DNA of 64,000 bases, from contig CAZDCZ010000002.1 in NCBI GenBank assembly GCA_964504155.1, positions 1 to 64,000 on the forward strand, written 5' to 3'. Positions 9,739 to 20,689 of this stretch are shown here, one piece after another (position 1 is the first letter of the stretch; the number at the start of each line of letters is the position of its first letter). The stretch is from CAZDCZ01 sp964504155 (GTDB taxonomy: Bacteria > Bacteroidota > Bacteroidia > Bacteroidales > UBA12077). The notes beneath the pieces are model-generated. The model saw only the letters and a list, made by a program, of their open reading frames with translations. It did not search any database and had not been told where the DNA came from. The position numbers and the translations under genes were made by a program.

Positions 9739-9875
9739 TAAAAAAAAATAAAGCAATACATCAATTTTACATTTCTTAAGCAAAGTTATTTAACAATCGT
9801 TCATAACATTGCTGAATATTCAAGCAATTCGGTTAAATATATTTGTAATATGTTTAACAACAGACATAAGTTTTG

Positions 9876-10994
9876 TCAATAAATATAAGTAGAATTTATT
9901 TTATATGCTTTCCCCGGCAACGAAGCAACAACACCCTGAAATTCAAGACTTAGCAGAACTGGAGATACTTTACTACTTGGCATATTTACTTTTAAACAGA
10001 TTATATCGATTGTAACAGGATTACTATCTTTTAAAGCAGACAGGATTATTTTTTCATCTTCAGAAAATTCAACAAATAATTTTGTTTGAATATTATTTTT
10101 GGGAAGGTTTTGTTCCCAACCCAATATATATTCAATATCGGCAATACTTTCGATTAATCCTGCTTTATTACTTTTTATTAATTTATTACATCCGACAGAA
10201 TATTTATCGGAAACACGCCCGGGAAAGGCAAAAACATCTCTATTATAAGAATTTGCAATATCGGCAGTTATAAGTGCCCCTCCTTTTACAGCCGATTCTA
10301 CGACAATCGTAGCATCAGACAATCCTGCAATTATTCTATTCCTTCTAACAAAATTTGTTCTCAAAAATTTTGCTTCAGAGGTAAAATCCGACACTAAAGC
10401 TCCGTTACTACTAATTTTATCTGCAACAGGTTTATGTATAGAAGGATATAAATTGTCTAATCCATGGCCTAAAACAGCAATAGTATCTAATCCGTTTTCT
10501 AAAGCAGTATTATGAGCACAAATATCGATACCATATGCAAGACCGCTTACTATAATTGGTTTATGAGATTTTATATTTTTTACTAAGTTTTTACAATTTT
10601 CGATTCCTATTTCTGTTGCATTACGAGTCCCAACAATACTAATTACTTTAGTATTATTAAAATCGACATTTCCCTTAGTATATAAGACCATAGGTCCATC
10701 GGGACAATTTTTCAATCTAACAGGATAATCATTATCTAAATAAAAGCGCGCATTAATATTATTTTTAATAATAAATTCTATTTCTTTTTCAGCTTTCTCG
10801 AAATATTTTTTGTTATTAGTAATATTGCTAACAAGTTGAGTACCTATATTGGGGATTTTTTGTAATCGACCTGCTGTTTCTTTAAATATTCCATCAACAC
10901 TACCAATATAAGAAACAAGATTTCTGGCAATAACCGGTCCCACCTTAGGAATAAGGCTTAACGCTATTTTATTTAATAAAGATTTGTTTTCCAT
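9876..10994 (-). CDS. dprA: DNA processing protein DprA
   Basis: Loads RecA onto incoming single-stranded DNA during natural transformation. The 372 residues show the family layout. An N-terminal helix-hairpin-helix-like region (residues about 1-60, PKVGPVIARNLVSYIG) comes first. The Rossmann-like DprA/Smf core follows, with SIVGTRNATEIG, VSGLAYGIDICAH, AVLGHGLDNLYPS and FPGRVSDKYSVGCNKLI. A C-terminal winged-helix DML1-like domain ends the protein. It sits between the two glutamate dehydrogenase genes and has its own TAnnTTTG element. No other competence gene is nearby, so competence of this organism is not shown by the window. Confidence 0.95.
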   Translation of the reverse strand: MENKSLLNKIALSLIPKVGPVIARNLVSYIGSVDGIFKETAGRLQKIPNIGTQLVSNITNNKKYFEKAEKEIEFIIKNNINARFYLDNDYPVRLKNCPDGPMVLYTKGNVDFNNTKVISIVGTRNATEIGIENCKNLVKNIKSHKPIIVSGLAYGIDICAHNTALENGLDTIAVLGHGLDNLYPSIHKPVADKISSNGALVSDFTSEAKFLRTNFVRRNRIIAGLSDATIVVESAVKGGALITADIANSYNRDVFAFPGRVSDKYSVGCNKLIKSNKAGLIESIADIEYILGWEQNLPKNNIQTKLFVEFSEDEKIILSALKDSNPVTIDIICLKVNMPSSKVSPVLLSLEFQGVVASLPGKAYKINSTYIY

Positions 10995-11024
10995 TTTATC
11001 AATATCATTATTTTGTTCTTACAA

Positions 11025-11032
11025 CAAATCTA
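11025..11032 (-). promoter_or_regulatory. -7 promoter element for dprA
   Basis: TAGATTTG on the minus strand matches TAnnTTTG, 30 bases before the ATG. Confidence 0.4.
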
Positions 11033-11097
11033 ATATTTTTTTATTTTATTTTACTATAATTCAAAAATGTAAAAATCACACAATATTATAATAAACA

Positions 11098-11128
11098 AGA
11101 AAAGACTGCCCAAACGAGCAGTCTTTTC
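11098..11128 (-). terminator. Terminator of the second glutamate dehydrogenase gene
   Basis: AAAAGACTGC (11101-11110) pairs with GCAGTCTTTT (11119-11128) around an 8-base loop. On the minus strand a T-rich stretch follows. It lies 36 bases past the stop codon. Confidence 0.8.
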
Positions 11129-11163
11129 AAACCTTAAATTACAAACTAAAATTTTAGAGTAAA

Positions 11164-12501
<1,338 letters not shown>

Positions 12502-12543
12502 ATCAAAAAAAATTAAATTGTATTTATTGTTCTAAATTATTCG

Positions 12544-12551
12544 CAAATGTA
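12544..12551 (-). promoter_or_regulatory. -7 promoter element for glutamate dehydrogenase 2
   Basis: TACATTTG on the minus strand matches TAnnTTTG, 43 bases before the ATG. Confidence 0.5.
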
Positions 12552-12706
12552 TATTTAAAAATTCAAATTATATAATACAAAAATCGCAAACTAATATGAT
12601 ACACAACATCTTTTACAGAATAGTTTATAAATAGCTTGTTTACATATTATTTTACGCATAAAAAGTTTTTTATTTTAACATTCTTACTATATAACATAAT
12701 TACTAT

Positions 12707-13180
12707 CTATATATATTTATCTAAAGAAGTTAACAATAATGTTTTTTGATTTTTGGTCAGTCCTGTAAGAGATATGGAAGGATATTTAGCAATCCCATTT
12801 GGGGTTTTAATAAAAAGTACCAATTCCTTTTTCAAATTAAAAAAAGATGCATCAATCTTATACTTCACAAAATTTCTCTTTTCGAATTCTATAGAATTTC
12901 TTTCATCTGAAAACAGCCTAACAGATACATATCGCAAAATTATTTTACTATTATCATCGCTATATTCTATATAACAGTAATTAACAAAATTTATATATAT
13001 AACATACAATATATAAACAATAGAAGCTAGAATAATAAATTTTTCTTTTGAGATAAATTTAACATAATCATCGAAAAAATTTGTTAAAAAAACAACTATC
13101 ATCAATGGGAAGAAAATAATTGGTATAAGATATCTTCTTACATTAAATTTAAATAGATTCTGTTTATTGTCGAACTTCAT
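12707..13180 (-). CDS. Small membrane protein of unknown function
   Basis: A 157-residue protein with two predicted membrane segments near the N-terminus (residues about 16-35 and 48-67) and a cytoplasmic tail of about 90 residues. The tail alternates hydrophobic and charged residues, as in a PH-like or small beta domain; that resemblance is weak. I do not recognise a family. A TAnnTTTG element (TACCTTTG, minus strand, 13201-13208) lies 21 bases upstream, supporting real expression. It is divergent from aroB across about 250 bases of AT-rich sequence. Confidence 0.7.
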   Translation of the reverse strand: MKFDNKQNLFKFNVRRYLIPIIFFPLMIVVFLTNFFDDYVKFISKEKFIILASIVYILYVIYINFVNYCYIEYSDDNSKIILRYVSVRLFSDERNSIEFEKRNFVKYKIDASFFNLKKELVLFIKTPNGIAKYPSISLTGLTKNQKTLLLTSLDKYI

Positions 13181-13200
13181 TATTATTATTTTTGGGATAT

Positions 13201-13208
13201 CAAAGGTA
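13201..13208 (-). promoter_or_regulatory. -7 promoter element for the small membrane protein
   Basis: TACCTTTG on the minus strand matches TAnnTTTG, leaving a leader of about 14 bases. Confidence 0.4.
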
Positions 13209-13388
13209 CGTAACTTTCTTTATTTAAACCTATCTTTCTCATATTAATAAATAGTATTTATTCTCACAATTATTATGTTTACATAATTGCTACTCAAGTG
13301 GTAACACAAATACATAGATTTATTCTAATTATATGCTTTTATTTTAAAATTCTTTCTACAAACTATGTCTATGAATTGATATTATCAT

Positions 13389-13396
13389 TAAGTTTG
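13389..13396 (+). promoter_or_regulatory. -7 promoter element for aroB-aroA
   Basis: TAAGTTTG matches TAnnTTTG, 38 bases before the aroB ATG at 13434. Confidence 0.45.
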
Positions 13397-13433
13397 TGTA
13401 ATAAAGCTAATCGATTAAAAAATATTATGATTA

Positions 13434-14501
13434 ATGAGCATAATTAAAGACAAAAATAATACAATAATAATATCAGACGATATAAATAAAATACTAAAAC
13501 AGTACTTACAATCGAATACGTATTCAAATATATTTATTCTTGTTGATACTAACACTAAAGATTATTGTTTACCTCTTATAAAAGATATAAAGCTATTATA
13601 TTCTATTGATATAATTACTGTTTCTGCCGGAGACAAGAATAAAAATATTAGCTCAGTTCAGCAAATTTGGGAATATCTAAGCACTAACAATGCCGATCGT
13701 TCTTCTCTTATAATAAATCTTGGAGGTGGAATGATTTGCGATTTAGGAGGTTTTGCTGCATCAACATTTAAAAGAGGAATTGATTTTATAAATATACCTA
13801 CAACTTTACTCGCTCAAGTTGATGCTTCTATTGGAGGAAAAACCGGAATTAATTTTATGGGACTAAAAAATGAAATAGGATTGTTCCGACCGGCAAAGCA
13901 GGTATTAATCGATAGTATATTTTTAAAAACTCTTGACAAACGTAATATTCTATCGGGTTGGGCAGAAATGATAAAGCACTCATTAATATACAGTTACGAA
14001 AATTTCATTTCTTTAACGGATATTAGAGTACAAAATATTAATTACAAGCAATTTAACTTCGTAATTGATCGTTCTATAAATATTAAAAAACATTTCGTTG
14101 ATATTGATCCCGAAGAACATTCGATGAGAAAAGCTCTAAATTTCGGTCACACATTTGGACACGCTTTTGAAAGTTATTTTATTACAAAAAACAACTTCTT
14201 ACTTCATGGCGAAGCAATTGCTCATGGAATAATATGCGAATTAATTTTTTCTAGTCTTATATTCAATATAGATAAAGTAAAAGTAAATAAAATAATCTCG
14301 TACTTATTATCGCTTTATAAAAAACTTAATATTACTGAAGATGATTTCGAAAAAATATATTTTTATATAAGTCACGACAAAAAAAAATTTAATAAAAAAA
14401 TTAATATTACATTATTACAAGATTTTGGAAAACCAATAATAAATCAAGAATTACAAAAAACTAATTGTTTTGAAATATTAAACAAATATATTAACTTATA
14501 G
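13434..14501 (+). CDS. aroB: 3-dehydroquinate synthase
   Basis: Second step of the shikimate pathway: converts DAHP to 3-dehydroquinate using NAD+ and a metal. The 355 residues show the NAD-binding N-terminal domain with GGGMICDLGGFAAS, the substrate segment IPTTLLAQVDASIGGKTGIN, and the metal ligands in SGWAEMIKHSLI (Glu), NFGHTFGHAFE (His) and LLHGEAIAHG (His). An overlapping upstream ATG at 13427 is out of frame and meets a stop at once, so 13434 is the start. aroA follows 47 bases later on the same strand, giving a two-step shikimate unit. Confidence 0.96.
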   Translation: MSIIKDKNNTIIISDDINKILKQYLQSNTYSNIFILVDTNTKDYCLPLIKDIKLLYSIDIITVSAGDKNKNISSVQQIWEYLSTNNADRSSLIINLGGGMICDLGGFAASTFKRGIDFINIPTTLLAQVDASIGGKTGINFMGLKNEIGLFRPAKQVLIDSIFLKTLDKRNILSGWAEMIKHSLIYSYENFISLTDIRVQNINYKQFNFVIDRSINIKKHFVDIDPEEHSMRKALNFGHTFGHAFESYFITKNNFLLHGEAIAHGIICELIFSSLIFNIDKVKVNKIISYLLSLYKKLNITEDDFEKIYFYISHDKKKFNKKINITLLQDFGKPIINQELQKTNCFEILNKYINL

Positions 14502-14548
14502 CTTTAAAAAAGCTATTAAATTTTTATACTTTTTTTATAGATATTATT

Positions 14549-15775
14549 ATGAAATACTACATACAGAAAAACAAAATATTAAAAGGGGAAATTAACTTAC
14601 CATCATCGAAAAGTATTAGCAATAGATTGTTACTAATTAGAGCCTTATGTAATCATGACTTTAAAATTAATAATCTTTCAGATTGCGACGACACTACTCT
14701 ATTATCAACTGCTTTAGATAATCTCAAAGAATTTGAAATAAATATAGAAAATGCAGGAACCCCAATGCGTTTTCTAACCGCATATTTAGCTTCTCAAACC
14801 GGAGAATATACACTTACCGGAACTCAAAGAATGCAAGAAAGACCAATAAAGGAATTAGTAGAAGCTTTAAAGGAACTAGGTGCCAATATCGAATATCTTA
14901 AAAAAGGTGGTTATCCCCCAATAAAAATTAAAGGACAAAAACTAAAAGGTAACGAAATATCGATAAGAGCTGATGTTAGCAGTCAATTTATTAGTGCTAT
15001 TATGCTTATTGCCCCTACATTAGAAACAGACTTAACAATTAATTTAATTGGCAAAATTCTTTCGAGAGATTATATTGTTATGACTCAAAGATTAATGATT
15101 GAATTTGGAATAAATGTATCATGGGACAAGAACATAATTAAGATTGAAAAAGGAAAATATAAAGCTAAAGATTACACTATTGAGGCTGATTGGAGTTCGG
15201 CAGCATGTTGGTTCGAAATGGCAGCATTTGCAGAAGAAACCGACATAAAACTAATAGGCTTGCATAAAAATAGCATTCAAGGAGATGCTGTTTTGCCAAA
15301 AATTTTTCATAATATTGGAGTATCTACTGAATATCTATCTGATGGAATAAAACTAAGCAAAAACAATAAACATATAACTAGTTTTAAATTTGATTTTATA
15401 TCGAATCCCGATTTAGTTCAAACTTTAGCTGTAACATTAGTTGGATTATCTATTCCTTTTGAATTCTCAGGCTTAGACAATCTAAATATTAAAGAAACAA
15501 ACAGAGTTAACGCTTTAAAAATTGAACTTTTAAAATTAGGAAGTTCTATTGACGATAACGAGAAAAATAGTATTTCTTGGGACGGCAGAAAAATTAGAAT
15601 AAACCAAAAAGAAATCTTTTACAGCACCTATGCCGACCATAGAATGGCTATGGCCTTTGCCCCATTGGCTATTATTCATGATAATGTAATTATTAACCAA
15701 CCTATGGTAGTTACAAAATCGTATCCTAATTTTTGGAAAGATTTTGTTTCTGTAGGATTTAATATTTCTAAGTAA
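14549..15775 (+). CDS. aroA: 3-phosphoshikimate 1-carboxyvinyltransferase (EPSP synthase)
   Basis: Transfers enolpyruvyl from PEP to shikimate-3-phosphate in chorismate synthesis. At 408 residues it is slightly shorter than the roughly 427 of E. coli, as is common in this phylum. Visible motifs are LPSSKSISNRLLLIRAL near the N-terminus (substrate Lys/Ser/Arg), NAGTPMRFLTAYLA, GTQRMQERPI, DVSSQFISAIMLIAP, the IKETNRVNALK segment and the C-terminal ADHRMAMAFAPLAI. All catalytic positions appear intact. It is probably transcribed with aroB and converges on the aminotransferase gene, leaving only 16 bases between the two stops. Confidence 0.96.
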   Translation: MKYYIQKNKILKGEINLPSSKSISNRLLLIRALCNHDFKINNLSDCDDTTLLSTALDNLKEFEINIENAGTPMRFLTAYLASQTGEYTLTGTQRMQERPIKELVEALKELGANIEYLKKGGYPPIKIKGQKLKGNEISIRADVSSQFISAIMLIAPTLETDLTINLIGKILSRDYIVMTQRLMIEFGINVSWDKNIIKIEKGKYKAKDYTIEADWSSAACWFEMAAFAEETDIKLIGLHKNSIQGDAVLPKIFHNIGVSTEYLSDGIKLSKNNKHITSFKFDFISNPDLVQTLAVTLVGLSIPFEFSGLDNLNIKETNRVNALKIELLKLGSSIDDNEKNSISWDGRKIRINQKEIFYSTYADHRMAMAFAPLAIIHDNVIINQPMVVTKSYPNFWKDFVSVGFNISK

Positions 15776-15791
15776 TTTACAAATTTCTATT

Positions 15792-16925
15792 TTACTTACA
15801 AAAAGCTTTCAATTTGCTAATCCCTTGATTTATTTCATCATCGGGACGTGCAATATTTATTCTGATAAAATTTGAGCATTTATCAGAAAAATGCTCACCA
15901 GGAATAACTGCTAGTTTCTGATCTTCGTATAGATCGATTGCAAATTTAAAACCATCGGAAAATTTATCGGGTAACTTTGCCCAAACAAAATATCCTCCTT
16001 TAGTTTCTGGAATTACAAATCCTATTTTTATCAACTCATTCGAAATTTTTTTATACGAGTATGCCAATTGTTTGCGCAATTTAGAAATATACTGTTTCCC
16101 AAAATCCGACTCTTTTAAATAATCAACAATAGATTGCTGCAACACAGTTGCTGCACATAAACCTGTATAATCGTGAATAGATTTTATTGCATCCATATGT
16201 TTTTTATGAGCTACTAAATACCCTATTCTCCATCCTGTAATAGAAAGTATTTTCGAAAAACTATTTGTATAAAATAAATATTCGTTAAACTTATCTAAAG
16301 GGATATATGGCTCTTCTTCGAAATACAACTCTCGATATACAGCATCGAGAACAATAAAAATCTTATGTTTTATACTTATCTCGATTAAATTGTTAATCTC
16401 CTGTCTTGTCCATATTTTACCATAGGGATTCCCCGGCGAACTTAAAAATATTACTTTTACATTATTCGAAATACATGTTTGCTCTAATTTTTCGTAATCG
16501 ACCTTTGCGTCTTCGTTAAACGAAAATGGAATAAATTTCGAACCAAATATCTTAGGCAAATGATTATAACTCTCGTAAACAGGGTCGAATGCCAAAGTTG
16601 AAAATGGGGTTTTTATTATCTTGTTAAAATAAATAAAAAGTAAAGTAAGAGCTTCTGTAGCACCTTGAAGAATTAAAAAATTGTCTAAAGAAAATTGATA
16701 TTGTTTATTATATTTTTTCAATAATAAATCGAGAAGTTCTTTATTTCCATTTCCGGGAGCATACTGATGAAGATTTTTGTCAGCATTTTCTTTTAATTTA
16801 CTTATTAATTCTATCGGGGGCTGAAACCCCGGAATTCCTTGAGCAAAATTTATTCCACCAAAAGTTTTTACTTTATTACTCATAAAACTTATGTACGAAC
16901 CTTCCGGTTTAGTATAATCAATCAT
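15792..16925 (-). CDS. PLP-dependent class I/II aminotransferase
   Basis: A fold-type I aminotransferase of 377 residues. The PLP-lysine motif is seen in TNSFSKILSITGWRIGYLV. The pyridine-nitrogen Asp and neighbours are in FIVLDAVYRELYF, the SSPGNPYGKIW segment binds the cofactor, and the C-terminal Arg is in FIRINIARPDDE. It resembles the YbdL / kynurenine-oxoglutarate branch that accepts methionine, glutamine or aromatic substrates, but the substrate cannot be fixed from sequence. It is the third gene of a tight operon with tadA and a CDF transporter (2-base gap). Confidence 0.9.
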   Translation of the reverse strand: MIDYTKPEGSYISFMSNKVKTFGGINFAQGIPGFQPPIELISKLKENADKNLHQYAPGNGNKELLDLLLKKYNKQYQFSLDNFLILQGATEALTLLFIYFNKIIKTPFSTLAFDPVYESYNHLPKIFGSKFIPFSFNEDAKVDYEKLEQTCISNNVKVIFLSSPGNPYGKIWTRQEINNLIEISIKHKIFIVLDAVYRELYFEEEPYIPLDKFNEYLFYTNSFSKILSITGWRIGYLVAHKKHMDAIKSIHDYTGLCAATVLQQSIVDYLKESDFGKQYISKLRKQLAYSYKKISNELIKIGFVIPETKGGYFVWAKLPDKFSDGFKFAIDLYEDQKLAVIPGEHFSDKCSNFIRINIARPDDEINQGISKLKAFCK

Positions 16926-16927
16926 AA

Positions 16928-17872
16928 TTATTTATTTTTATTCTTTTCATCATCCATACGAACTATTTTCCTTGACAGACCAAATTGCTCATCTTCAACA
17001 TTACCCAAAGGTTCGGTATGAATCATAATATCATAAATATTACCAATATTATTCTTTATTTTTTCTTCAACTGCTTTTGATATTTTATGTCCCTCGGCAA
17101 TTGTAATATTCTCATCAACCTCAATATCGAGAGAAATAACAAACATATTTGCATGTTTTCTTAATCGTACTCTATGAGGATTATGAGCTCCTTCGACCGA
17201 TTCAACAGCATCGAATAATTTACAATAAATTGTTGTATCCTCCACTCCGTCCATTAACTCTTTATTTGTTTGCATAAAAATATCAAAGGCAGTTTTCATT
17301 ATCATAAAACTAATACCTAAAGCAATTACTATATCGATTACAGGAAGTTGAAATATCTTAACAAACACTAATCCTACAAGAACAGAGCATGATAAAAGAA
17401 TATCGCTATACATATTTTTACCATTTGCTATTAGCATCTTACTATCGACTTTTTTCCCTATTTTAAACTGATAAAATGCCAAAAAAGCTTTTCCAAAAAT
17501 TGAAAATATTGTAACATAAATAGCCAACATCGATGGGATACTTAATTCGGCATTATTTATTATTCTAAGAATAGTAGAATAAAACAATTGAGCTCCTGCA
17601 AAGAAAATAATAAAACTTACCGATTTTGCAGCAATAGTTTCTGCTCTATTATATCCGTAAGGGTATTTTATATTAGGAGGTTTATTAACAAACTTAGCTG
17701 CAACAAGGCTAATAACAAAAGACAAAACATCGGTTGTGCTATCGATTCCATCGGCAAGAACAGCCATACTGCCGGAAATAACACCAACAGAAATTTTAAA
17801 TACAGCAAGAACAAAATTTCCAATTATTCCAAACCACGATGCTTTATACAAATATCTAGAACGTTCGTTCAT
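16928..17872 (-). CDS. Cation diffusion facilitator family transporter
   Basis: An inner-membrane exporter of divalent metal ions by proton antiport. The 314 residues have six predicted membrane segments and a C-terminal cytoplasmic ferredoxin-like domain (residues about 210-300). The first half of the transport site is normal (LADGIDSTTD, two Asp in membrane segment 2). In segment 5 the usual His-x3-Asp is Asn-x3-Asp (ANGKNMYSD). That change should alter metal choice compared with zinc-type members; this is inference. It is the middle gene of the tadA operon. Confidence 0.92.
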   Translation of the reverse strand: MNERSRYLYKASWFGIIGNFVLAVFKISVGVISGSMAVLADGIDSTTDVLSFVISLVAAKFVNKPPNIKYPYGYNRAETIAAKSVSFIIFFAGAQLFYSTILRIINNAELSIPSMLAIYVTIFSIFGKAFLAFYQFKIGKKVDSKMLIANGKNMYSDILLSCSVLVGLVFVKIFQLPVIDIVIALGISFMIMKTAFDIFMQTNKELMDGVEDTTIYCKLFDAVESVEGAHNPHRVRLRKHANMFVISLDIEVDENITIAEGHKISKAVEEKIKNNIGNIYDIMIHTEPLGNVEDEQFGLSRKIVRMDDEKNKNK

Positions 17873-17891
17873 TTTATTAAATATTTAATTT

Positions 17892-18332
17892 TTATCTTTT
17901 ACTTTTAAAGAAATCGGAAATAATCTTTCCGCATTCATCAGCCATAATCCCATTAACAATTTCTGTTTTAGGATGAAGTATATTATCTTTATTTAAAGAA
18001 TATCCTCTTTTTTTATCGGAGGCACCATACACAATTTTTGATATCTGAGACCAATACAAAGCTCCGGCACACATAACACAAGGCTCTAAAGTAACATATA
18101 AAATACAATTATGTAAATATTTACCACCCAAACTATTTGCTGCAGCAGTAATTGCCTGCATCTCGGCATGAGCAGTAACATCGTTTAATGTTTCGGTTAA
18201 ATTATGAGTACGTGCAATAATTCTATCTTTACAAACAATTACAGCACCAACAGGGATCTCGCCTCTTTCATGTGCCTTTTCGGCTTCTTTAAAAGCCTCT
18301 TTCATAAAATATTCGTCAGAGAAAATTTTCAT
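17892..18332 (-). CDS. tadA: tRNA-specific adenosine deaminase
   Basis: Deaminates wobble adenosine 34 to inosine in tRNA-Arg(ACG). The 146 residues hold the zinc and catalytic residues: H55-A56-E57 in TAHAEMQAI, and C85 and C88 in TLEPCVMCAGAL. The YGASDKKRG segment and C-terminal helix suit TadA better than a guanine deaminase, though that close relative cannot be fully excluded. It is first in an operon with the CDF transporter (19-base gap) and the aminotransferase. A TAnnTTTG element lies 32 bases upstream. Confidence 0.9.
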   Translation of the reverse strand: MKIFSDEYFMKEAFKEAEKAHERGEIPVGAVIVCKDRIIARTHNLTETLNDVTAHAEMQAITAAANSLGGKYLHNCILYVTLEPCVMCAGALYWSQISKIVYGASDKKRGYSLNKDNILHPKTEIVNGIMADECGKIISDFFKSKR

Positions 18333-18363
18333 TAAAAAAACTAGTTATAAATTAATTATCTGT

Positions 18364-18371
18364 CAAAGTTA
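18364..18371 (-). promoter_or_regulatory. -7 promoter element for the tadA operon
   Basis: TAACTTTG on the minus strand matches TAnnTTTG, 32 bases before the tadA ATG. Confidence 0.45.
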
Positions 18372-18454
18372 ACATCAATAAAAAGAATAATTAAAAAAAT
18401 CTTTATATTTTCGCAGATTAAATACAAAAGTAAATTTACATAAAATACAAAAGC

Positions 18455-20257
18455 ATGTATAGGACACACACTTGCGGAGAATTAAGATTAGAACATATTA
18501 ACAAAACTGTAAAACTAAGCGGTTGGGTACAAGCAAAACGAAACCTTGGAGGCATGACCTTTATTACCCTTAGAGACAGATATGGAATAACTCAACTTGT
18601 TTTTGACGAGAAGACTTCTGACACATTAAAAGAAAAAATAAGCAATCTAGGAAGAGAATATGTTATTAGCATCTCAGGAAAAGTAATTGAACGAAGCAGT
18701 AAAAACCCTAATATGTCAACCGGTGATATTGAAATTATTGTATCGGAACTCGATATTTTAAATAAATCGGAGATTCCTCCTTTCACTATTGAAGACGAAA
18801 CCGATGGAGGTATTGAATTACGCATGAAATACAGATATCTCGACCTTAGACGAAATCCTATTAAAGAAAATTTAATGCTTCGTCATCGTATGGGGCAAGA
18901 AATACGAAAATATCTCGACAGAGAGAGTTTTATGGAAATAGAAACACCTTACCTTATTAAATCAACACCTGAAGGAGCTCGTGATTTTATTGTTCCATCG
19001 AGAATGAATGCCGGGGAGTTTTATGCTTTACCACAATCGCCACAAACATTTAAACAATTACTTATGATATCGGGCTTCGACAGATATTTTCAGATTGTAA
19101 AATGCTTCCGCGATGAAGACCTTAGAGCCGACAGACAACCTGAATTTACTCAGATAGACTGCGAGATGACTTTTGTTGAACAAGAAGATGTTATTAACAC
19201 TTTTGAAGGTTTAGCAAAATATCTTTTTAAAGAAATTAAAGGAATCGAATTTACAGAAAGTTTCCCTCGTATTTCGTATCAAGATGCTATGAAATACTAT
19301 GGCAGCGACAAACCAGACCTACGATTCGGAATAAAAATAGCAGAATTAACAAAATTAGCTCAAGGAAAAGATTTTAAAGTATTTGATAGTGTTGAGTATA
19401 TTGGCGGGATATGTGCCGGCAATTCGGCTGACTATTCTCGAAAAAAATTAGATGCTCTTACTAAATTTGTTCAACAACCTCAAGTTGGAGCCAAAGGCTT
19501 AGTTTACGTAAAATGTAACGAAGACGGCAGTTTTAAATCATCGGTTGATAAATTTTTTGGAGCAGACGATTTTAAAGAATGGATGAATGCTTTAAATGCA
19601 AAACCGGGAGATTTACTTTTACTCTTAGCCGGAAATAAAAATAAAACAATTAATGCTTTAGGAGTTTTACGCCTTGAAATGGGAAACCAATTAAACTTAC
19701 GCGATAAAGATAAATTCTCTGCTGCTTGGGTAGTTGACTTTCCGTTGCTTGAATGGGACGAAGAAGCAAAAAGATACACTGCAATGCATCACCCATTTAC
19801 TTCACCTAAAGTAGAAGATATTGAATTATTCGAAAAAGACCCAGGAAAAATGAGAGCCAATGCCTACGATTTTATTATTAACGGAGTTGAAATTGGCGGT
19901 GGATCAATAAGAATTCATCAAAGAGAAATGCAAGAAAAAATGTTCTCGGCTCTTGGAATAGGTAAAGAAGAAGCTATAGAGAAATTTGGCTTCTTATTAG
20001 ATGCATTTAAATTTGGAGCTCCACCTCACGGAGGAATTGCCTTTGGATTCGATAGGTGGTGCTCGGTATTTGGTGGTTCAGAATCTATTCGCGATTATAT
20101 TGCATTCCCAAAAAACAATTCGGGAAGAGATATTATGATTAATTCTCCTTCAAGCATAGATAACAATCAACTTGAAGAATTAAATCTAAAACTCGTAAAA
20201 AAAAACACAAATAAATATAAGAACAAATTCAATAACAAAAATCCTGATTGTGAATAA
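18455..20257 (+). CDS. aspS: Aspartyl-tRNA synthetase
   Basis: Charges tRNA-Asp in the cytoplasm. The 600 residues follow the bacterial class II layout. The N-terminal OB-fold anticodon domain ([20 protein letters not shown]) is followed by motif 2 with [18 protein letters not shown], the bacterial GAD insertion domain at residues about 290-420, and motif 3 with AFGFDRW near the end. An asparagine-rich C-terminal tail of about 25 residues follows the catalytic core and looks unstructured. The upstream sequence has TATATTTTC, a near match to the -7 element. Divergent from tadA. Confidence 0.97.
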   Translation: MYRTHTCGELRLEHINKTVKLSGWVQAKRNLGGMTFITLRDRYGITQLVFDEKTSDTLKEKISNLGREYVISISGKVIERSSKNPNMSTGDIEIIVSELDILNKSEIPPFTIEDETDGGIELRMKYRYLDLRRNPIKENLMLRHRMGQEIRKYLDRESFMEIETPYLIKSTPEGARDFIVPSRMNAGEFYALPQSPQTFKQLLMISGFDRYFQIVKCFRDEDLRADRQPEFTQIDCEMTFVEQEDVINTFEGLAKYLFKEIKGIEFTESFPRISYQDAMKYYGSDKPDLRFGIKIAELTKLAQGKDFKVFDSVEYIGGICAGNSADYSRKKLDALTKFVQQPQVGAKGLVYVKCNEDGSFKSSVDKFFGADDFKEWMNALNAKPGDLLLLLAGNKNKTINALGVLRLEMGNQLNLRDKDKFSAAWVVDFPLLEWDEEAKRYTAMHHPFTSPKVEDIELFEKDPGKMRANAYDFIINGVEIGGGSIRIHQREMQEKMFSALGIGKEEAIEKFGFLLDAFKFGAPPHGGIAFGFDRWCSVFGGSESIRDYIAFPKNNSGRDIMINSPSSIDNNQLEELNLKLVKKNTNKYKNKFNNKNPDCE

Positions 20258-20318
20258 CTTTCGTTTTTTTTGTTAATAAGTATCACACATTTTATATAAA
20301 AAAAACAATATTCAATAA

Positions 20319-20326
20319 TACTTTTG
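20319..20326 (+). promoter_or_regulatory. -7 promoter element for the STAS gene
   Basis: TACTTTTG matches TAnnTTTG, 26 bases before the ATG. Confidence 0.4.
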
Positions 20327-20351
20327 TTTTAATATCTTTATTTTAATTTAT

Positions 20352-20660
20352 ATGTTAAGTATTAATAAAGTAGATAACCAATTTATTGTTTCGTTTAGAA
20401 ATATAAAAAAATTTAATTTTCAACTTACGAAAATTATTAACGAGGAATTAATTCACTTATCCACCATTCCTAATTCTATAATTGTATTAGATATGGCACA
20501 AATAATTTTTATAGACAGTGCAGGAATCGATACTTTACTAAATTTACATAAAACAACAAAATACTACAATTCTTCTATTAAGCTAATAAATGTAACAGAA
20601 GAAGCTAGAGAAATTTTTGAGCTTGTAAATCTTGATAAAACATTTGCAATTGAAAGTTAG
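20352..20660 (+). CDS. STAS-domain protein (anti-sigma factor antagonist-like)
   Basis: A 102-residue single-domain STAS protein. The phosphorylatable serine of the family sits at residue 56 within IDSAGID, after the LDMAQIIFI strand. Members act as regulators that bind anti-sigma factor kinases or as partner-switch subunits. No kinase or phosphatase partner is next to it, so its partner is unknown. Followed 30 bases later by the thioesterase gene, probably on one transcript. Confidence 0.85.
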   Translation: MLSINKVDNQFIVSFRNIKKFNFQLTKIINEELIHLSTIPNSIIVLDMAQIIFIDSAGIDTLLNLHKTTKYYNSSIKLINVTEEAREIFELVNLDKTFAIES

Positions 20661-20689
20661 AAATTTATTAAAATAACTACTTTACAATT

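Noticed and set aside
13181..13433. Riboswitch or attenuator between the small membrane protein and aroB
   Set aside because: It is AT-rich with only short, weak hairpins. I saw no conserved aptamer-like structure.
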